A stretch of DNA of 64,000 nucleotides from Phanerochaete sordida (taxonomy: Eukaryota > Basidiomycota > Agaricomycetes > Polyporales > Phanerochaetaceae), in NCBI GenBank assembly GCA_019973155.2, contig BPQB01000049.1, positions 182,779 through 246,778 on the forward strand, written 5' to 3'. The notes beneath the pieces are model-generated. The model saw nothing but the letters and a program-made list of their open reading frames with translations, was not told the DNA's origin and searched no databases. Shown here one piece after another: positions 10,965-22,133 of the stretch (within the stretch, counting starts at the first letter, position 1; every line of letters starts with the position of its first letter). The position numbers and the translations under genes were made by a program.

Positions 10965-11706
10965 ATGGCAACAGCGAGTCGTGTCCTCTCGCGGAGCCTG
11001 CTCTCTCGTCGTGCGATCCGTGCACTTCCGGTCCACGCGCGTAGCGTGCAGACCAGCACCTCTCAGGCTCAGACCGGCTTCAGAGGGAGCATCGCCACGC
11101 ATGCTGCCGCCGTGGCGTTTGGAGCGGGGTCTGTGCTCGCTGGAGGTACGCTAGCTTGCCCTCGCGATCGCGCATACGCCCTAACATGCGCCACGCCCAG
11201 CCTACGCCTATTACCACTTCTCTGGCCTGAAGGCCCTCGTCGACAAGGCGCGCGCAGCCAAGGCGAAGTACAACCACGTCCGGAGCACCTGGTCCGAGAC
11301 GCAGCCGCGCACGCCGGGCGAGGCCCTCGCGTTCCTGCGCCGCGTCTCGCGCTCGCACGCGGGGCCCGTGCCCGACGCGTTCGTCGACATGGTCGCGCAG
11401 TTCCAGGGCGCGCACGAGGAGGACATCGACCGCATCGTCTTCGGCGCCGTCGACGACATCCAGGCGATCATCGCGGAGTCGCGCGCGGAGGCCGCCGCCG
11501 GGGGTGCCGAGGCCGTCGGCGAGGAGGGCCTCACGCCGCGCGACCGCGCGCGCATCGCGGCCGCCGTGCAGCGGCATGCGCAGGCCCTCCGCGCGTATGC
11601 GCGCGAGCGCAGGGAGCGCGCGCCGGAAGAGGGCAAGGGCAAGCTGTTTGCGCGGATGCGCACGAGGCAGAAGGACGCTGAGCCGGGCGCGAAGGACTCG
11701 GAGTGA
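10965..11706 (+). CDS. probable mitochondrial YxYYHFSG protein (short paralog)
   Basis: Two exons (10965-11145 and 11201-11706) give about 228 residues. The N-terminus is a mitochondrial presequence (MATASRVLSRSLLSRRAIRA). Next come a glycine-rich hydrophobic segment (AVAFGAGSVLAGG) and YAYYHFSG, the same arrangement and the same phase-1 intron after LAGG as the gene at 6643. Downstream it shares the short block TPGEALAFLRRVSRSHAG (compare NPNEVLSFLRGVAKSYAG in the long paralog) but then ends after one helical stretch and a Lys/Arg-rich tail. It is therefore a shortened relative without the repeat array. Function is unknown. Confidence 0.7.
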
Positions 11707-12241
11707 TACGCCTGTGTCTGCGCAGTCTGACGAGCTTGTATGCGTGCGCCTCGTGTTGTCTCATGGTATCGTTGAATCTAGGTTCCGATGTCTCCTCGGC
11801 GGGCGATATGCGCGCGTTCACATCGCCGGTCATGCGACCGCGAATTCTTACGTCCCGCGGGGCCTTCGCTGTCAATGCACCTCCCGCGTCGGGCCGTCTT
11901 GACACGAAGCGACGAGGATAATATCGCACGGCGAGGGTCGGGGCCCCTCTGTGGGACCGACCGGGTCGCCTGCACTCGCGGACGCTGCCCATTTGCTGTC
12001 GCAGAATGCGGCTGCGCGTCTGTGGCCGAGATCGGAGGATATTCTGGGCCCTGTGTTGGGTGGAGAGCACGGAATAGGGTCGTCGTCCGTATCGAGACAG
12101 GAGAGCAGTCCGCGTTCGCGAAGCCGCGTCTGCGTGTCACACACGAGTGACCGCTATATAGCACCCACACCCAGGAGCACCCAGCCCTGACGATAACCTC
12201 TTCGTCCCCTTACACACGACCACCACCTCGCGCCGCCCACC
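11707..12241. other. intergenic region upstream of the sulfite oxidase gene
   Basis: About 535 bp with no supported gene. It carries the short palindromic TATA element GCTATATAGC at 12153-12162, about 80 bp before the ATG at 12242, and a pyrimidine-rich leader after it. Confidence 0.5.
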
Positions 12242-14500
12242 ATGGCCTCCAAAAGCTCCAAGACCAGAGAACTAGTCGAAGAGACGTACAACGGCGTTCC
12301 CCTCAGCAAGCTCTTCCCGGAGGAGCGACCTGGCTGGAGGGGGTGCGTCGTTTCCTCGCGAGATAAGCTCTGGATGGGTGCGCTAACGCCGTGATCTGCA
12401 GCTATGTCGAGTGGGAGAAGTATCCCGAGCGCAAGCGCATTGCGGCCGAAATCCTGAAGAGCAAGAAGTTCTCTGGGTTCCCTGGTGAGTACCACGGGCT
12501 CGCCGTCGCCTTCTCCTCCAGGGAAGGGACTTCCTAGAGGCACCGTCCGCAATGACATCATGCATCTCGTGGAGGCGCGCACTGTCGCGGGAGGCGTTTC
12601 GTCTGCGATAGTGGCAAGGACCTCGCTCACGGCCCATCGCAGAGTTCCAGTTCGAGCCCCTGCCAAAGACGAACCCCGTCCTCGTCGGGCACCGCTGGAA
12701 GGAGTACCATGAAGCCCTCGGCCTCAAGTCCATCGTCGACTTCAGCTGGGAGATGGTCCAGAAGGAGAAGCACGACATGCTGCACCTCCTCGACTTCCCC
12801 TACAACGGCGAGACGCGCCCCCAGTACCTGCTCGGCGACGGCAAGATCACCAGTAACATGCACCACTTGTATGCGCTCTTACCTTTACGCGTTAAGCGTC
12901 CATGCTTACGCATACATCAGCATCCGCAATCACGGCGGCGTCCCCGACATAGACGAGGATGCCTTCGAGCTCGAGATCGGTGGGCTGGTCAATCACCCCA
13001 TTAAGCTGAGCATGAAGGATCTCAAGGATCCGAGCAAATTTCCGTAGGTCATACCCTCCGTGCGAGCGCGCATATACACTGAAAACCATCCCAGACAAGC
13101 GGAGGTAACCGTCACCCTCCAGTGCAGTGGCACCAGGCGTCGCGAGCAGATCGAGGTGTATCCTGGGGATGGTGATGAGTGTAAGCATCGTCTGTCGTCT
13201 GTTTGATTGACTGCGACTAATTTTGTGCTAGTGATCAACGCGCCGTGGGGAGAGGGCGCTATGTGAGTGTTTTCTTCGCCCGGGGAAATGTGCACTGACA
13301 CCATGTCAGCGGAACGGCCGTTTACCGCGGCGTTCCGCTCAAGAAAGTGCTCAAGATCGCCTGCGGAGGCATTCTCCCTGACGCCAAGCACCTCGAGTTC
13401 ATCGGCGCGGACACGTACTTCAAGAAGGGCGAGGTCTTCAACTACGCCGTCTCCGTTCCCTGGCGCAAGGTCCGCAACAATGAGGAGGTGCTCCTCGCCT
13501 GGGAGATGAACGGCGAGCCGCTCCCCAAGATTCATGGAGGGCCTCTGCGCATGGTCATCACCGGCTACATCGGCGCGCGCAGCTGCAAGTGGGTGTATCG
13601 TATCAACGCCCTTGAGGAGCCGAGCCAGGGCCCGGTGCAGCGGGCGGAGTACCTCTATTACACTCAGCAGGTATGTGAACAGCAATTGTTGTGCGATTTA
13701 ATCGCTGAATATCTGTGATAGATTGGAAAGCAAAACGTCAAGATCAGCAATGGCTTCTCCATCCAGGCAATGCCTGTGTCGTACGTGTCTCAGTCTGTGT
13801 AGCTGGCGCGATGCTGACGATCTTGCGGGGTCTAGGAGCGCCATCATCGCACCCAGCAGTGGCGATGTCATCATCCATGATGGCATGATCATGCTCAAAG
13901 GTTGGGCTTACAGTGGCGGCGGAAACTGGGTTGAGCGCGTCGAAGTCAGTCCAGATGGGTACGTACTCCTGCTAATTTGCCCGCATGAGTTTATGACGCT
14001 CACTGCAATCTCTAGTGGTCACGTTTGGTATGCCGTTCCTCAGGATAACATGACAAAGAAGGTACGTTGCAACTTCTGGCATCGCTAGCTTGTGTTCATG
14101 TCAATGGGTAGCATTACCATGCGTGGCGGCTGTGGGAGATCGCCCTCCCTGTCGACGCTGAGGGATGGCTCGAGTTCTGCGTTCGCACCTGGGACTCGTC
14201 AAACAACACTCAGCCTACGTATGTTCGCTCAGCCTGGAAGTGAGTCTCGATTTCGCCTGTCATGCCGCCTCCAACCTGACAATGGTCAACAGCTGGGACT
14301 TGCACGTCACGTCGTCCTGCCACCGCATCAAGCTCTACTCCGTGAACAGGTCCCGTCCCGCCACCGCGGCGCGCCTGAAAGAACTCGAGGAACGCGGCCA
14401 GAGCTTCTTCCCGCTCACAGAGCCCCTCGAGTATTCGGTAGAGCCGTACGAGGAGTACGAAGCGGCGTACAAGAGGAATCCGCGCGAGCCGGAGGACTGA
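12242..14500 (+). CDS. sulfite-oxidase-family molybdopterin oxidoreductase without heme domain
   Basis: A member of the sulfite oxidase family, which binds molybdopterin and oxidises sulfite to sulfate; related fungal proteins may use other substrates. About ten short exons splice into roughly 500 residues starting MASKSSKTRELVEETYNG. The Moco domain is visible: FIRNHGGVPDI near the start, TLQCSGTRRREQ with the molybdenum-ligand Cys, then NAPWGEGAIGTAVYRGVPL and EVLLAWEMNGEPLP. IHGGPLRMVITGYIGARSCK with its conserved Arg follows. The C-terminal dimerisation domain follows (QAMPVSSAI, GWAYSGGGNWVERVEVS, WLEFCVRTWDSSNN). There is no cytochrome b5 domain, no FAD/NADH domain (so not nitrate reductase), no presequence and no PTS1 at the C-terminus (REPED). 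It resembles the plant-type, heme-less form. Location is probably cytosolic. Confidence 0.9.
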
Positions 14501-14773
14501 GGTGCTGATGTGCTCAAGGCATTCGCATGAAGATCGTGTTTAGCGCGACGTCGCGCCGCGACTGTACAGTACGTGATGATCTGCTCGGAATGCACCTGTG
14601 TATTATGAACTGTAGAATAGCACTGTCAGTGTCAATGGGAAAGCCCGTTTGCGAACAGACCGTTGTTGTCTGACTGTCAATTATTGATCTGAAGGGACTT
14701 GCCACAACAGGAAACACGGTGGTTCGTATAAAAGCAGCGCGCCTCCTCTACAACTCTACCCTCCAAGATTGAG
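14501..14773. promoter_or_regulatory. promoter of the 14774 gene with TATA box
   Basis: GTATAAAAG at 14726-14734 lies about 45 bp upstream of the ATG at 14774, with a CTCTACAACTCTACCCTCC leader in between. The rest is the 3' flank of the preceding gene. Confidence 0.55.
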
Positions 14774-15613
14774 ATGGACGCACTCATCTACCCGACGGTG
14801 CCCTCATATGGAATTGTTCGGCGACATCGCCCACTGGGACCACAGCAACACGAGTTCATTGACACAGGCATCATCCGCGTCCGCTGCCCACTCCCGCCAC
14901 GCGAGGCCCCGCCCCCAGGCTCAGAACCGCCGCCACACAACCCCGACGACGACGTCGACCTGACAGAATCGCAGTTCGTACAGCTGCTCGAGGCCGAGTT
15001 CCACGGGAGCAGCGACAAGACCGAGCGTGAGGGCGCGACGGACGTCTACGTCGTGTACCCCGACCACTCCGACCCGCGCTGGCGGCGTTCGCGCGAGCCC
15101 GCGCACCGGCTCCCGTTCCTCGCGTGGTTCCTCGGCGCCGCACCCGACGACGCCGCGCCGCTGCGCGCGCTCGACCTCGCGCCGCACGGCGCCGCGCGCG
15201 GCGCGGGCTTCTGCGCGGTCGCGGGCCCGTGGCCGCCCTTCCGCGCGAGCGAGCGCGCCGCGGGCGTGTTCGTGCGCGTCGGGAGCCTGCACGCCGCCGG
15301 GCGCGCGCGCCTCGAGCGCATCGCGCAGTGCGAGCGGCCGCGCCGCTACGAGCTCGTGTGTGCGGACGCGGACACGTCGTGGGCGTGGCTCCGCCGCACG
15401 CTCGAGCAGGCCGTGCAAGAGGGCCTGTTTGACGAGACGGGCGCGATGCGCGCGGTGCAGCGGGCGCAGCGGCTGGAGCGGGAGACACCCGGCACGGTCG
15501 TCGAGGGGCTGCGCGCGGAGCGGGGCCTCAGTGAGCAGCAGTATGTCGGTCTGTGCGCTGGGGACGCTTGCATGGGCTGATTGGTTTGCAGGGTTGTCAT
15601 CATCTTCCCATGA
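14774..15613 (+). CDS. unrecognised protein, probably lineage-specific
   Basis: A long first exon from ATG 14774 runs to a donor after GLSEQ near 15540. A roughly 50-nt intron (GTATGT to TTTGCAG) then gives a short last exon ending QQVVIIFP with a stop at 15611-15613. Reading through the intron gives an alternative stop at 15580. The protein is about 265 residues and has no signal peptide. Visible blocks are FVQLLEAEFH, DVYVVYPDHSDPRWRRSREP, LPFLAWFLGA, a GC-rich middle segment, and TSWAWLRRTLEQAVQEGLFD. I do not recognise a family. A good TATA box, steady coding character and the tidy terminal intron support it as real. Confidence 0.6.
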
Positions 15614-16015
15614 GCCTCGGGCGAGTGCCTGTGCCGCTGCTGCTGCTGCCTTCTATCGCAGCCGGGCTACATCGGATGGCTCCTCGATCAGGACCTTTCA
15701 AGCCCAACTTTCTCGGACGACCTCGATACCAACACATGGGCGGCAGCTGGATTCGTTAGCTACCACCTAACGCTCCATCTGAACTGATTCTTGTACATTA
15801 TCGACTGTAATGCATACTCTATGATGGTTATCCTTCCGGAGACATATGATCCTGGCCAACGGAGATGCATGCTCGTGGCGTGGGAGCGACGCGCCAGCCA
15901 GTGACGCGCCCCGCGAACGAGAGAACGCGCGCTAATTACTCTTGTCGCCAAACCGCCACGAGCAGCGCGTCCGCTGACAAAGGTCGGTCTATCGCTGCCC
16001 TCTTGCGCGGAAGAC
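15614..16015. other. intergenic region upstream of MED1
   Basis: About 400 bp of 3' flank and MED1 promoter. I see no convincing TATA box and no supported gene. Confidence 0.4.
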
Positions 16016-18440
16016 ATGGACTCATATGCCGTAGCAGCAGCCATGGACCTGTCTTCGAGTCAGCCAGGTCCTAGCAGCGCTAACGCGCGCACCATCCTGT
16101 CGCTCGTGCAGGACTTCAGCGCACACGAGGCCTTTCCCTCGCAGTCGACGCACCCCTTCTCGCGCGACTCTGAAAGCGCGGCAAAAATGCTGCGCGAGCT
16201 CGCAGACGCGACGATGCAGGTCTCTGCGTCGCTCAACGCGCACGTCACGCTGCCGATGAACAACCCGAAGCTGTTCTCGCTCTTCAAGCAGCAGACGAAC
16301 ATCGCGCAGACGGTGCACAACGTGAGGCGCCCCTCCCCCTCCGCGCGCGCTCCCGCTGACGCGCGACGCGCAGGCCGAGCAGACGATCCGCAAGACGACG
16401 GACATCCTGCGCCGGCGCGCAGGCATCCTGTACGGCGAGGACGTGCCGCTCGACCGCGCCGCGCGCGCGGGCTGGTGCCTCGACCGCCTCGCCGCGTGGG
16501 CCACCGCCGCGGGCATGCAGGCGTTCCGCGAGGAGCACGCGGGGCACGTCACGCTCACGCTCGCGGGGCGCGTCGTCGTCGTCGACACGACGCTCGCGCT
16601 CGACGCGGCCGCGCGCATGCGCGTCACGGGCGTCAAGACGTCGTACGCCGTGCGCGGCGGCGCGGACGGCGCGACGACCGCGGGCTCGGCGTCGCTCGAC
16701 GGCTTCCTCGCGCAGACGCTCCGCGGGCTCCTCGCCGAGGTGCAGCGGACGGACGAGCAGCTGGAGCCCGAGGAGGTGCACCGCGTCGGGACGCGCATCG
16801 CGGACAGCCTCAAGTATCTCATGATGCTCGACAAGCTCGCGGAGGACGAGGGCGACCCGGGGCTGCGCTGGTTCAACAACGTCGACGCGCTTGCGTCCGA
16901 GGTTGAACGCTTCGCTTCAGAGGAGGCGGCTGCGATAACCAGGTACGTGTCGAGTTCAAGGGTGCTGCTGTCGAATGCTCAGGTTGACACTCTTACAGGG
17001 AGCTGTCCTCTGAGCCATGTCCTCTGGACATTTTCCTGACACGCGCGCACGGGCTCCCACTGCCCTACCTCTCCGTCCCATCTCTCTCGTTCCTCATCCA
17101 CATATCCCCTCGCGCCTACCTCACCATGCTGCGCTCCTCCTCCTCGTCGCCCGCGACACCGAGCAGCCCCTCGCTGCCCGCGCTCGACATCCCCTTCGCG
17201 CAGATCCGCGCGTACGCCGGGCGGCACCCGCGGCCCGCGGGCCTGACGACGGTGCACCTCGTGCTGACGCCGTCGGGCGACGCGGCGCTCGGCGGCGGGG
17301 AGAGCCCGGTGGGGATGGAGGCGCTCGCGGTGCGCCCGACGTTCGCGCTTGCGCCGTGGGACGAGCAGAAGGACGTGTACTTCCCCGCGCGTGCGGGCGC
17401 GGGTGCGCACGCGGGCGCGCACGGGTACGTGCTCGACTTCACGGACGGCGGCGCCGCGCCCGGCGTCGTGATGAGCCAGAGCCGCATGAAGGAGATCGAG
17501 ATGGTGCTGAACCCGTTCGGCGGGATGGAGAGCCAGGTGCCCATCATGGGCGCCGCTGCGGCGCCCAGCTGGGTGGATATGTTGGTGAGTGGGCGGAGTG
17601 CGCTGGGAGAAGCGCGTGCTGACCAGAGACGCAGCTTAGTCCGCATAGCCATCTGTCACCGGAATATTACACTACTGTCTATGTGTGTCCCATTTATCAC
17701 GGGCCCTATTCATCTGGGCTGATTCTGGCTGCAGACTTCGCCGACGTCAGCGCACCCTCCGCTACAGCTTCGACTCGAGGTGCCAGTCGAACCAGGATTC
17801 CGGCTAGAGAAGATACACGTGCATCACATAAAGACCGTCTGGGGTGTCCTCGAGGCAAGTGTCCCCTCATATGTCGAAACACACGTCATGCTCATCTCCG
17901 CGCAGATTGTGAAAGAGCAGTGCTGGCTGAATGAGATCCTGCTGGGAGCACAGTGGGTGCCAGAAGGCATAAATCCGGAGCCTTCTGCGTCAAGCGAGGC
18001 AGACAAGGCAGAAGCGACAGAAGATGAACTGCAAGCTGTCCTAGGCGGTGCGTCTTCCTCAAGTCACCATGCTAATCATAGTCTAAAGGGGCGCTGTCGC
18101 AGGGTCCATCACGCCGAGCAGGATCCCCGTGAACGTGTACCTGCACAACGGGGTGCCCGTGCCCATGACGGACCCGTTCGACCCGAGCGAGATCGCAGCG
18201 ATGTCGGTGCCGCAGCGCGTGACGAAGGTGGTGATGACGGCGCCCGAGCGGCCGCCGATCTCGGGGCTCGTGGGCATCACCGTCGCGTACGACAACACGC
18301 GCGCGCGCGGCGTCGCGGTCGCGGTCAACGGGGCGATGGGCGCGGACCTGCGCCTCGACGCGCTCGAGGAGGTGTGCCGCCGTGGCGGCATGCTCGGGCT
18401 CCCGGGCAGGGTGTGGGCGCGCTCGCAGGGGTTGCCGTGA
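16016..18440 (+). CDS. MED1: Mediator complex subunit 1 (fungal MED1)
   Basis: A subunit of Mediator, which bridges activators and RNA polymerase II in the nucleus. Six exons: 16016-16321, 16374-16942, 16999-17584, 17635-17682, 17735-18047 and 18103-18440. The Med1 domain is visible throughout. The early helical part contains LFSLFKQQTNIAQTVH. Then come RRRAGILYGEDVPLDRAAR, WCLDRLAAWATAAGM and LTLAGRVVVVDTTLAL. SYAVRGG, SLDGFLAQTLRGLL and KYLMMLDKLAEDEGDPGLRWF follow. The C-terminal part has HGLPLPYLSVPSLSFLIH, LSPEYYTTVY, LRLEVPVEPGF and finally EEVCRRGGMLGLPGRVW, a strong fungal MED1 signature. The short fourth exon (48 nt) is supported by frame and conservation. A second possible ATG lies at 16043. 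The family assignment is strong although yeast-type MED1 diverges a lot. Confidence 0.88.
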
Positions 18441-18961
18441 GGGCGTGATGCGACGGGCCCCTTGTGGCACCGGCGTGCCTGCGTATTGTGTTTACCGCAT
18501 GTATTTGTCTTTGGGGCGTTGCTGAACATGCCGATGACTCTTGTGTGGTTCTTTTCGCTAGCGTTGAGGGGTATGCTGTGTACAATTGCAGGGCTGGCAT
18601 GCTGCGTAGTGCTACGCAACGCTCGGACGACAAACGTTTTTCTGTCATACGGCAGCGGGTCTACCGTTATGTGCGCTCGCGGTGACTCGTACACAGCCTG
18701 CACTGCGCAATTGTCGCGGATGAGGATCAGGGATAGGCAGGCGGAGGGCGGGCCGCGGCAGGGGGCGGTGGCTGACGTAATGCAGTGGCGGCGGCCGCCT
18801 TTTTTTCCAATCCGGGTAATTCTCTTGGCGTGCGTCGCTTCGTCGTTATGCCGGGTTGGCGCTTGTGGCGCGTTCGAGGTCCCCCGGGAGTTCATAACCT
18901 CGCTCGAGATGAGCTCACCTGGCCTGTCTTTCCTGCACTCTACCACCAGCCACCGCCTTGC
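18441..18961. other. intergenic region between MED1 and the CNNM gene
   Basis: About 520 bp with no supported gene. It contains a poly-T run near 18800 and should hold the CNNM gene promoter. No clear TATA box is seen. Confidence 0.4.
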
Positions 18962-21547
18962 ATGGTCCCCGCCCCCATACACCTCCGCTCCCGCTCCTCC
19001 GGCGCCCTCTATCCCATCGCCCAGCTCATCGTCCACCATGGCCGCAAGCTCGCAGAACGCGTCTTCAGCGGCGGCGACGCACACGCTGCGCCCGCCGCGA
19101 CGCTGCACACGCTCGCCCGCCGCGGCGAGAAGCACGACGCCAAGTTCATCGTCTTCGCCATCCTCATCCCCGTGCTCGTCCTGCTCTCGGGCCTCTTCGC
19201 GGGCCTCACGCTCGGCTACATGAGTCTCGACGAGACGCAGCTGCATGTCCTTAGCATCAGCGGCACCCCGTGAGTGCGCTTTCTCCTGCGTCATGCCGAG
19301 CCGGCGGGAGCGTGCATGGCGCGCGCCGTGATCGAGCCTGTGTGCTGCGATCGCCTGCCGGCTCGGCCGCCCGACGCGTTTTCTCGTGCCACGGACACTC
19401 ACACGTCTTGTCTTCGCCACAGTAAACAGAGGGAGTACGCCAAGAAGATCCAGCCGATCCGCAAGAACGGCCACCTGCTGCTCGTCACGCTGCTTCTCGC
19501 CAACATGATCACGAACGAAACGCTCCCCGTCATTTCAGACCCTGTTTTGGGTGGTGGCGTCCAGAGTGTCGTCGTCAGTACTGTGCTCATCGTCATGTGA
19601 GCCTCCGTGCGTTCTGGCCAACAATAGCACGTCTGACTCTTGTCTTAGCTTCTCGGAGATTATTCCACAGTCGCTATGCACTCGCTACGGTCTGGCCATC
19701 GGAGCGCAAATGGCGTGGCTTGTGCGCATCCTCATCTGGGGTCTTGTAAGCTCGCTTTTGTTATTGGCAATCGCCGCTCGCTGACCAGTTTGCAGGGCAT
19801 CGTCGCATGGCCCGTTGCCAAGCTGCTCGAATTTATTCTGGGTCCTCACCATGGTATCATGTACCGCCGTGCGGAACTGAAGGAGCTCATCGCCATGCAC
19901 GCCACCACTGGCCAGCTTGGCGGTGATCTCAACAAGGATACCGTCAACATCATTGGCGCCACGCTCGACCTGCAGGAAAAGGTCGTCAAGCAGGCCATGA
20001 CGCCCATGGACAAGGTCTTCATGCTCAGGATCGACACGAATCTCGACTACGATATGATGAAGAAGATCAGCGAGACCGGTCACTCGCGTATTCCTGTCTA
20101 CGAGGAGGTCGACGTGCCAATTGTCTCTGACAGCAGTGTTTCCCTGGACTTGAAGGGTCCTGCGATCCAGAAGGTCAAGAAGATTGTCGGCATCCTCCTC
20201 GTGAAGCAGGTAAGCACCCTCCTCACGGTGGCGCCCAGCAGACCCTGACGCTTCGCCCTTCCAGTGCCTCATGCTCGATCCCAAGGAAGCGACGCCGCTG
20301 CGATCGCTGCCGCTGCAGCGCGTCTCATGTGTGCCGAACAACATGTCGCTGCTGCACATCCTGGACAAGTTCCAAGAGGGACGCTCGCACATGGCCATCG
20401 TGTCGCGCTACAGCGAGGAGCGCGCGGCGAGCATCAAGCACGAGGTGAAGAAGGGCCTCACGGAGCGCCTCAAGGAGCGCGTCGGCATGCACAGCGACAG
20501 CGAGACGGACACGAGCGACAGCGAGTCGGAGCCCGAGGGCGCCACAAACGCGAGCTCCGCCGGCAGCACCCGCGGGAGCACCAAGAAGAAGTGGAAGGCG
20601 CGCTTCCGCCGCAAGTCTGCCGAGCGCGACGTGGAGAAGGCGGAGAAGAAGGAGGGCGAGAAGGAGAAGGACGAGAAGGATGAGAAGGATGAGAAAGACG
20701 CCGACGAGCGCCCGGACGAGCCTGAGGAGGAGAAGGGCCCGACGCTCCCGCAGACCACCTGGGCCAGGCTCCTTGCGCCTGGCAGGGAGCAGGCTATGCC
20801 CGACGACGCTGTCCTCCCCAAGGACCAAGCCAACGACGTTTGTGCACTGCTCTCTCGCAGACTCGGGTAGATGCTGATTCTTCTGTAGTTTTTGCAGGGC
20901 TTTGACGCGTCTGTCGCGCCCCTTGGTATTATCACCCTGGAAGATGTCGTGGAAGGTACGCATCCCTCTCTTCACACGTAATCGCACAGCTGACGCCGAT
21001 CGCAGAGCTTATCGGCGAGGAGATCTACGACGAGTTCGATGTCGAGGGCCAGGGGCAGCTGAAGACGTTCGTCTCGTCTCGCAAGGAGCGTTCGCGTCCC
21101 CGCAGGCGCGCCACCTCCGTCCAGCCGTCGCCCGTCGCGCCGTCCGAGAACACGACCGTCGTCTCCGGCGCCGAGCACGACGCCGCAGGCAAGCCGGCGC
21201 TCAAGTTCTACTCGCAGCCCCCGTCGCCCGCGCTGGCCTCGAAGGACGTCCCCGGGCCGATCTCGCGCACGTCGTCGCTCGGGCACTCGCTGAGCGCGCT
21301 CGCGATGCACCGCATTATGCGCGCGTCGGGCGCGGGCCCCGCGCCGCAGGGCAGCGGCTGGCGCACGCCGCGCGAGCGCAGCCAGCAGCGCCGCGCGGGC
21401 AGCGAGGGCGAGGTCGCGGAGGAGGCGCCGGACCGCATGTCGAGCGTGCAGGAGGTCGAGGCGCGCAGCATACCGGGCGCGCAAGAAAAGAGCGGCCCAG
21501 ACATACGAGGGCCCCGCGCGGATGAAGAAGCAAAGAAGGACCACTGA
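18962..21547 (+). CDS. CNNM/Mam3-type membrane protein with DUF21 and CBS domains
   Basis: Member of the cyclin M / Mam3 family, linked to vacuolar or Golgi metal homeostasis (Mg, Mn and other divalent ions). Exons run from ATG 18962 (MVPAPIHLRSRSS) through several 50-150 nt introns to 21547. The DUF21 transmembrane domain is clear: IVFAILIPVLVLLSGLFAGL, TLGYMSLDETQLHVL, LLLVTLLLANMITNETLPVI, IIPQSLCTRYGLAIGAQ and a final helix into VAWPVAKLLEFILGPHHG. The CBS pair follows: QEKVVKQAMTPMDKVFML, ETGHSRIPVYEE, VGILLVKQ, RSHMAIVSRYSEE and LGIITLEDVVEELIGEEIYD. A highly charged insert (KEKDEKDEKDEKDADERPDE) lies between the last two CBS blocks. The tail is Ser/Arg-rich and disordered. The intron before GFDASVAPLG is inferred from frame (donor in AACGACGTTT). 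The start is likely but not certain. Confidence 0.9.
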
Positions 21548-22133
21548 TCGTTTCGTTTCTCCACACATGCATAACTGCGCCCCCGTCTGAACTGTGCTGG
21601 AACCTTGCTATTTGTTGTTGTATATTCACGGTGTCGGTGTCCGACGACTCTAATGATTCATAATGCTGTTTTTTGTCTTCTTTTGTGTGCTGCGGTGTGA
21701 AACCAGCGGCCGCTGTGCCGTCAAACAGGGCCTGGGGAAGGAGGGGAGTGTCGGCCGGGGAGCGCCGTTGTCTAGGCACTGGTGCCGGCGGGGCGGATGC
21801 TGTGCCTTTGATCGAGCCAGACCGCTTCTCCGCCTGGGAAAAGTGACACCCGCAAACGTGACCGCCCGTGACGTCGCCATCACCGACGTGGCGGAGCAAG
21901 CGCCCCCGAGCGCCCGGCAAGACCGTCACAAGGCGTGACCGAGTCTGGGTCTCGGCTGTGCGATGCGCGGGCGTCTGTCTCTGTCTCCCCAAGGGTCGGT
22001 GCTCTGAGCATTTCTGAGTCCTGCTCCCTTTTCACACCATCCACGTATAATTATTATCGCACCGGCGGCACCTCCACTCCCTCCCTCCCTCGACCCCTCA
22101 CCCTCGCACTTTCTGGCGGCAGGCCTCGTCCGG
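21548..22133. other. intergenic region upstream of the PDK1 gene
   Basis: About 590 bp with no supported gene. GTATAATTAT near 22046, about 85 bp before the ATG, is the best TATA candidate, and a CTCCCTCCCTC tract follows it. Confidence 0.45.

Noticed and set aside
12242..14500. Nitrate reductase
   Set aside because: The Moco and dimerisation domains are present but the cytochrome b5 and FAD/NADH domains are absent.
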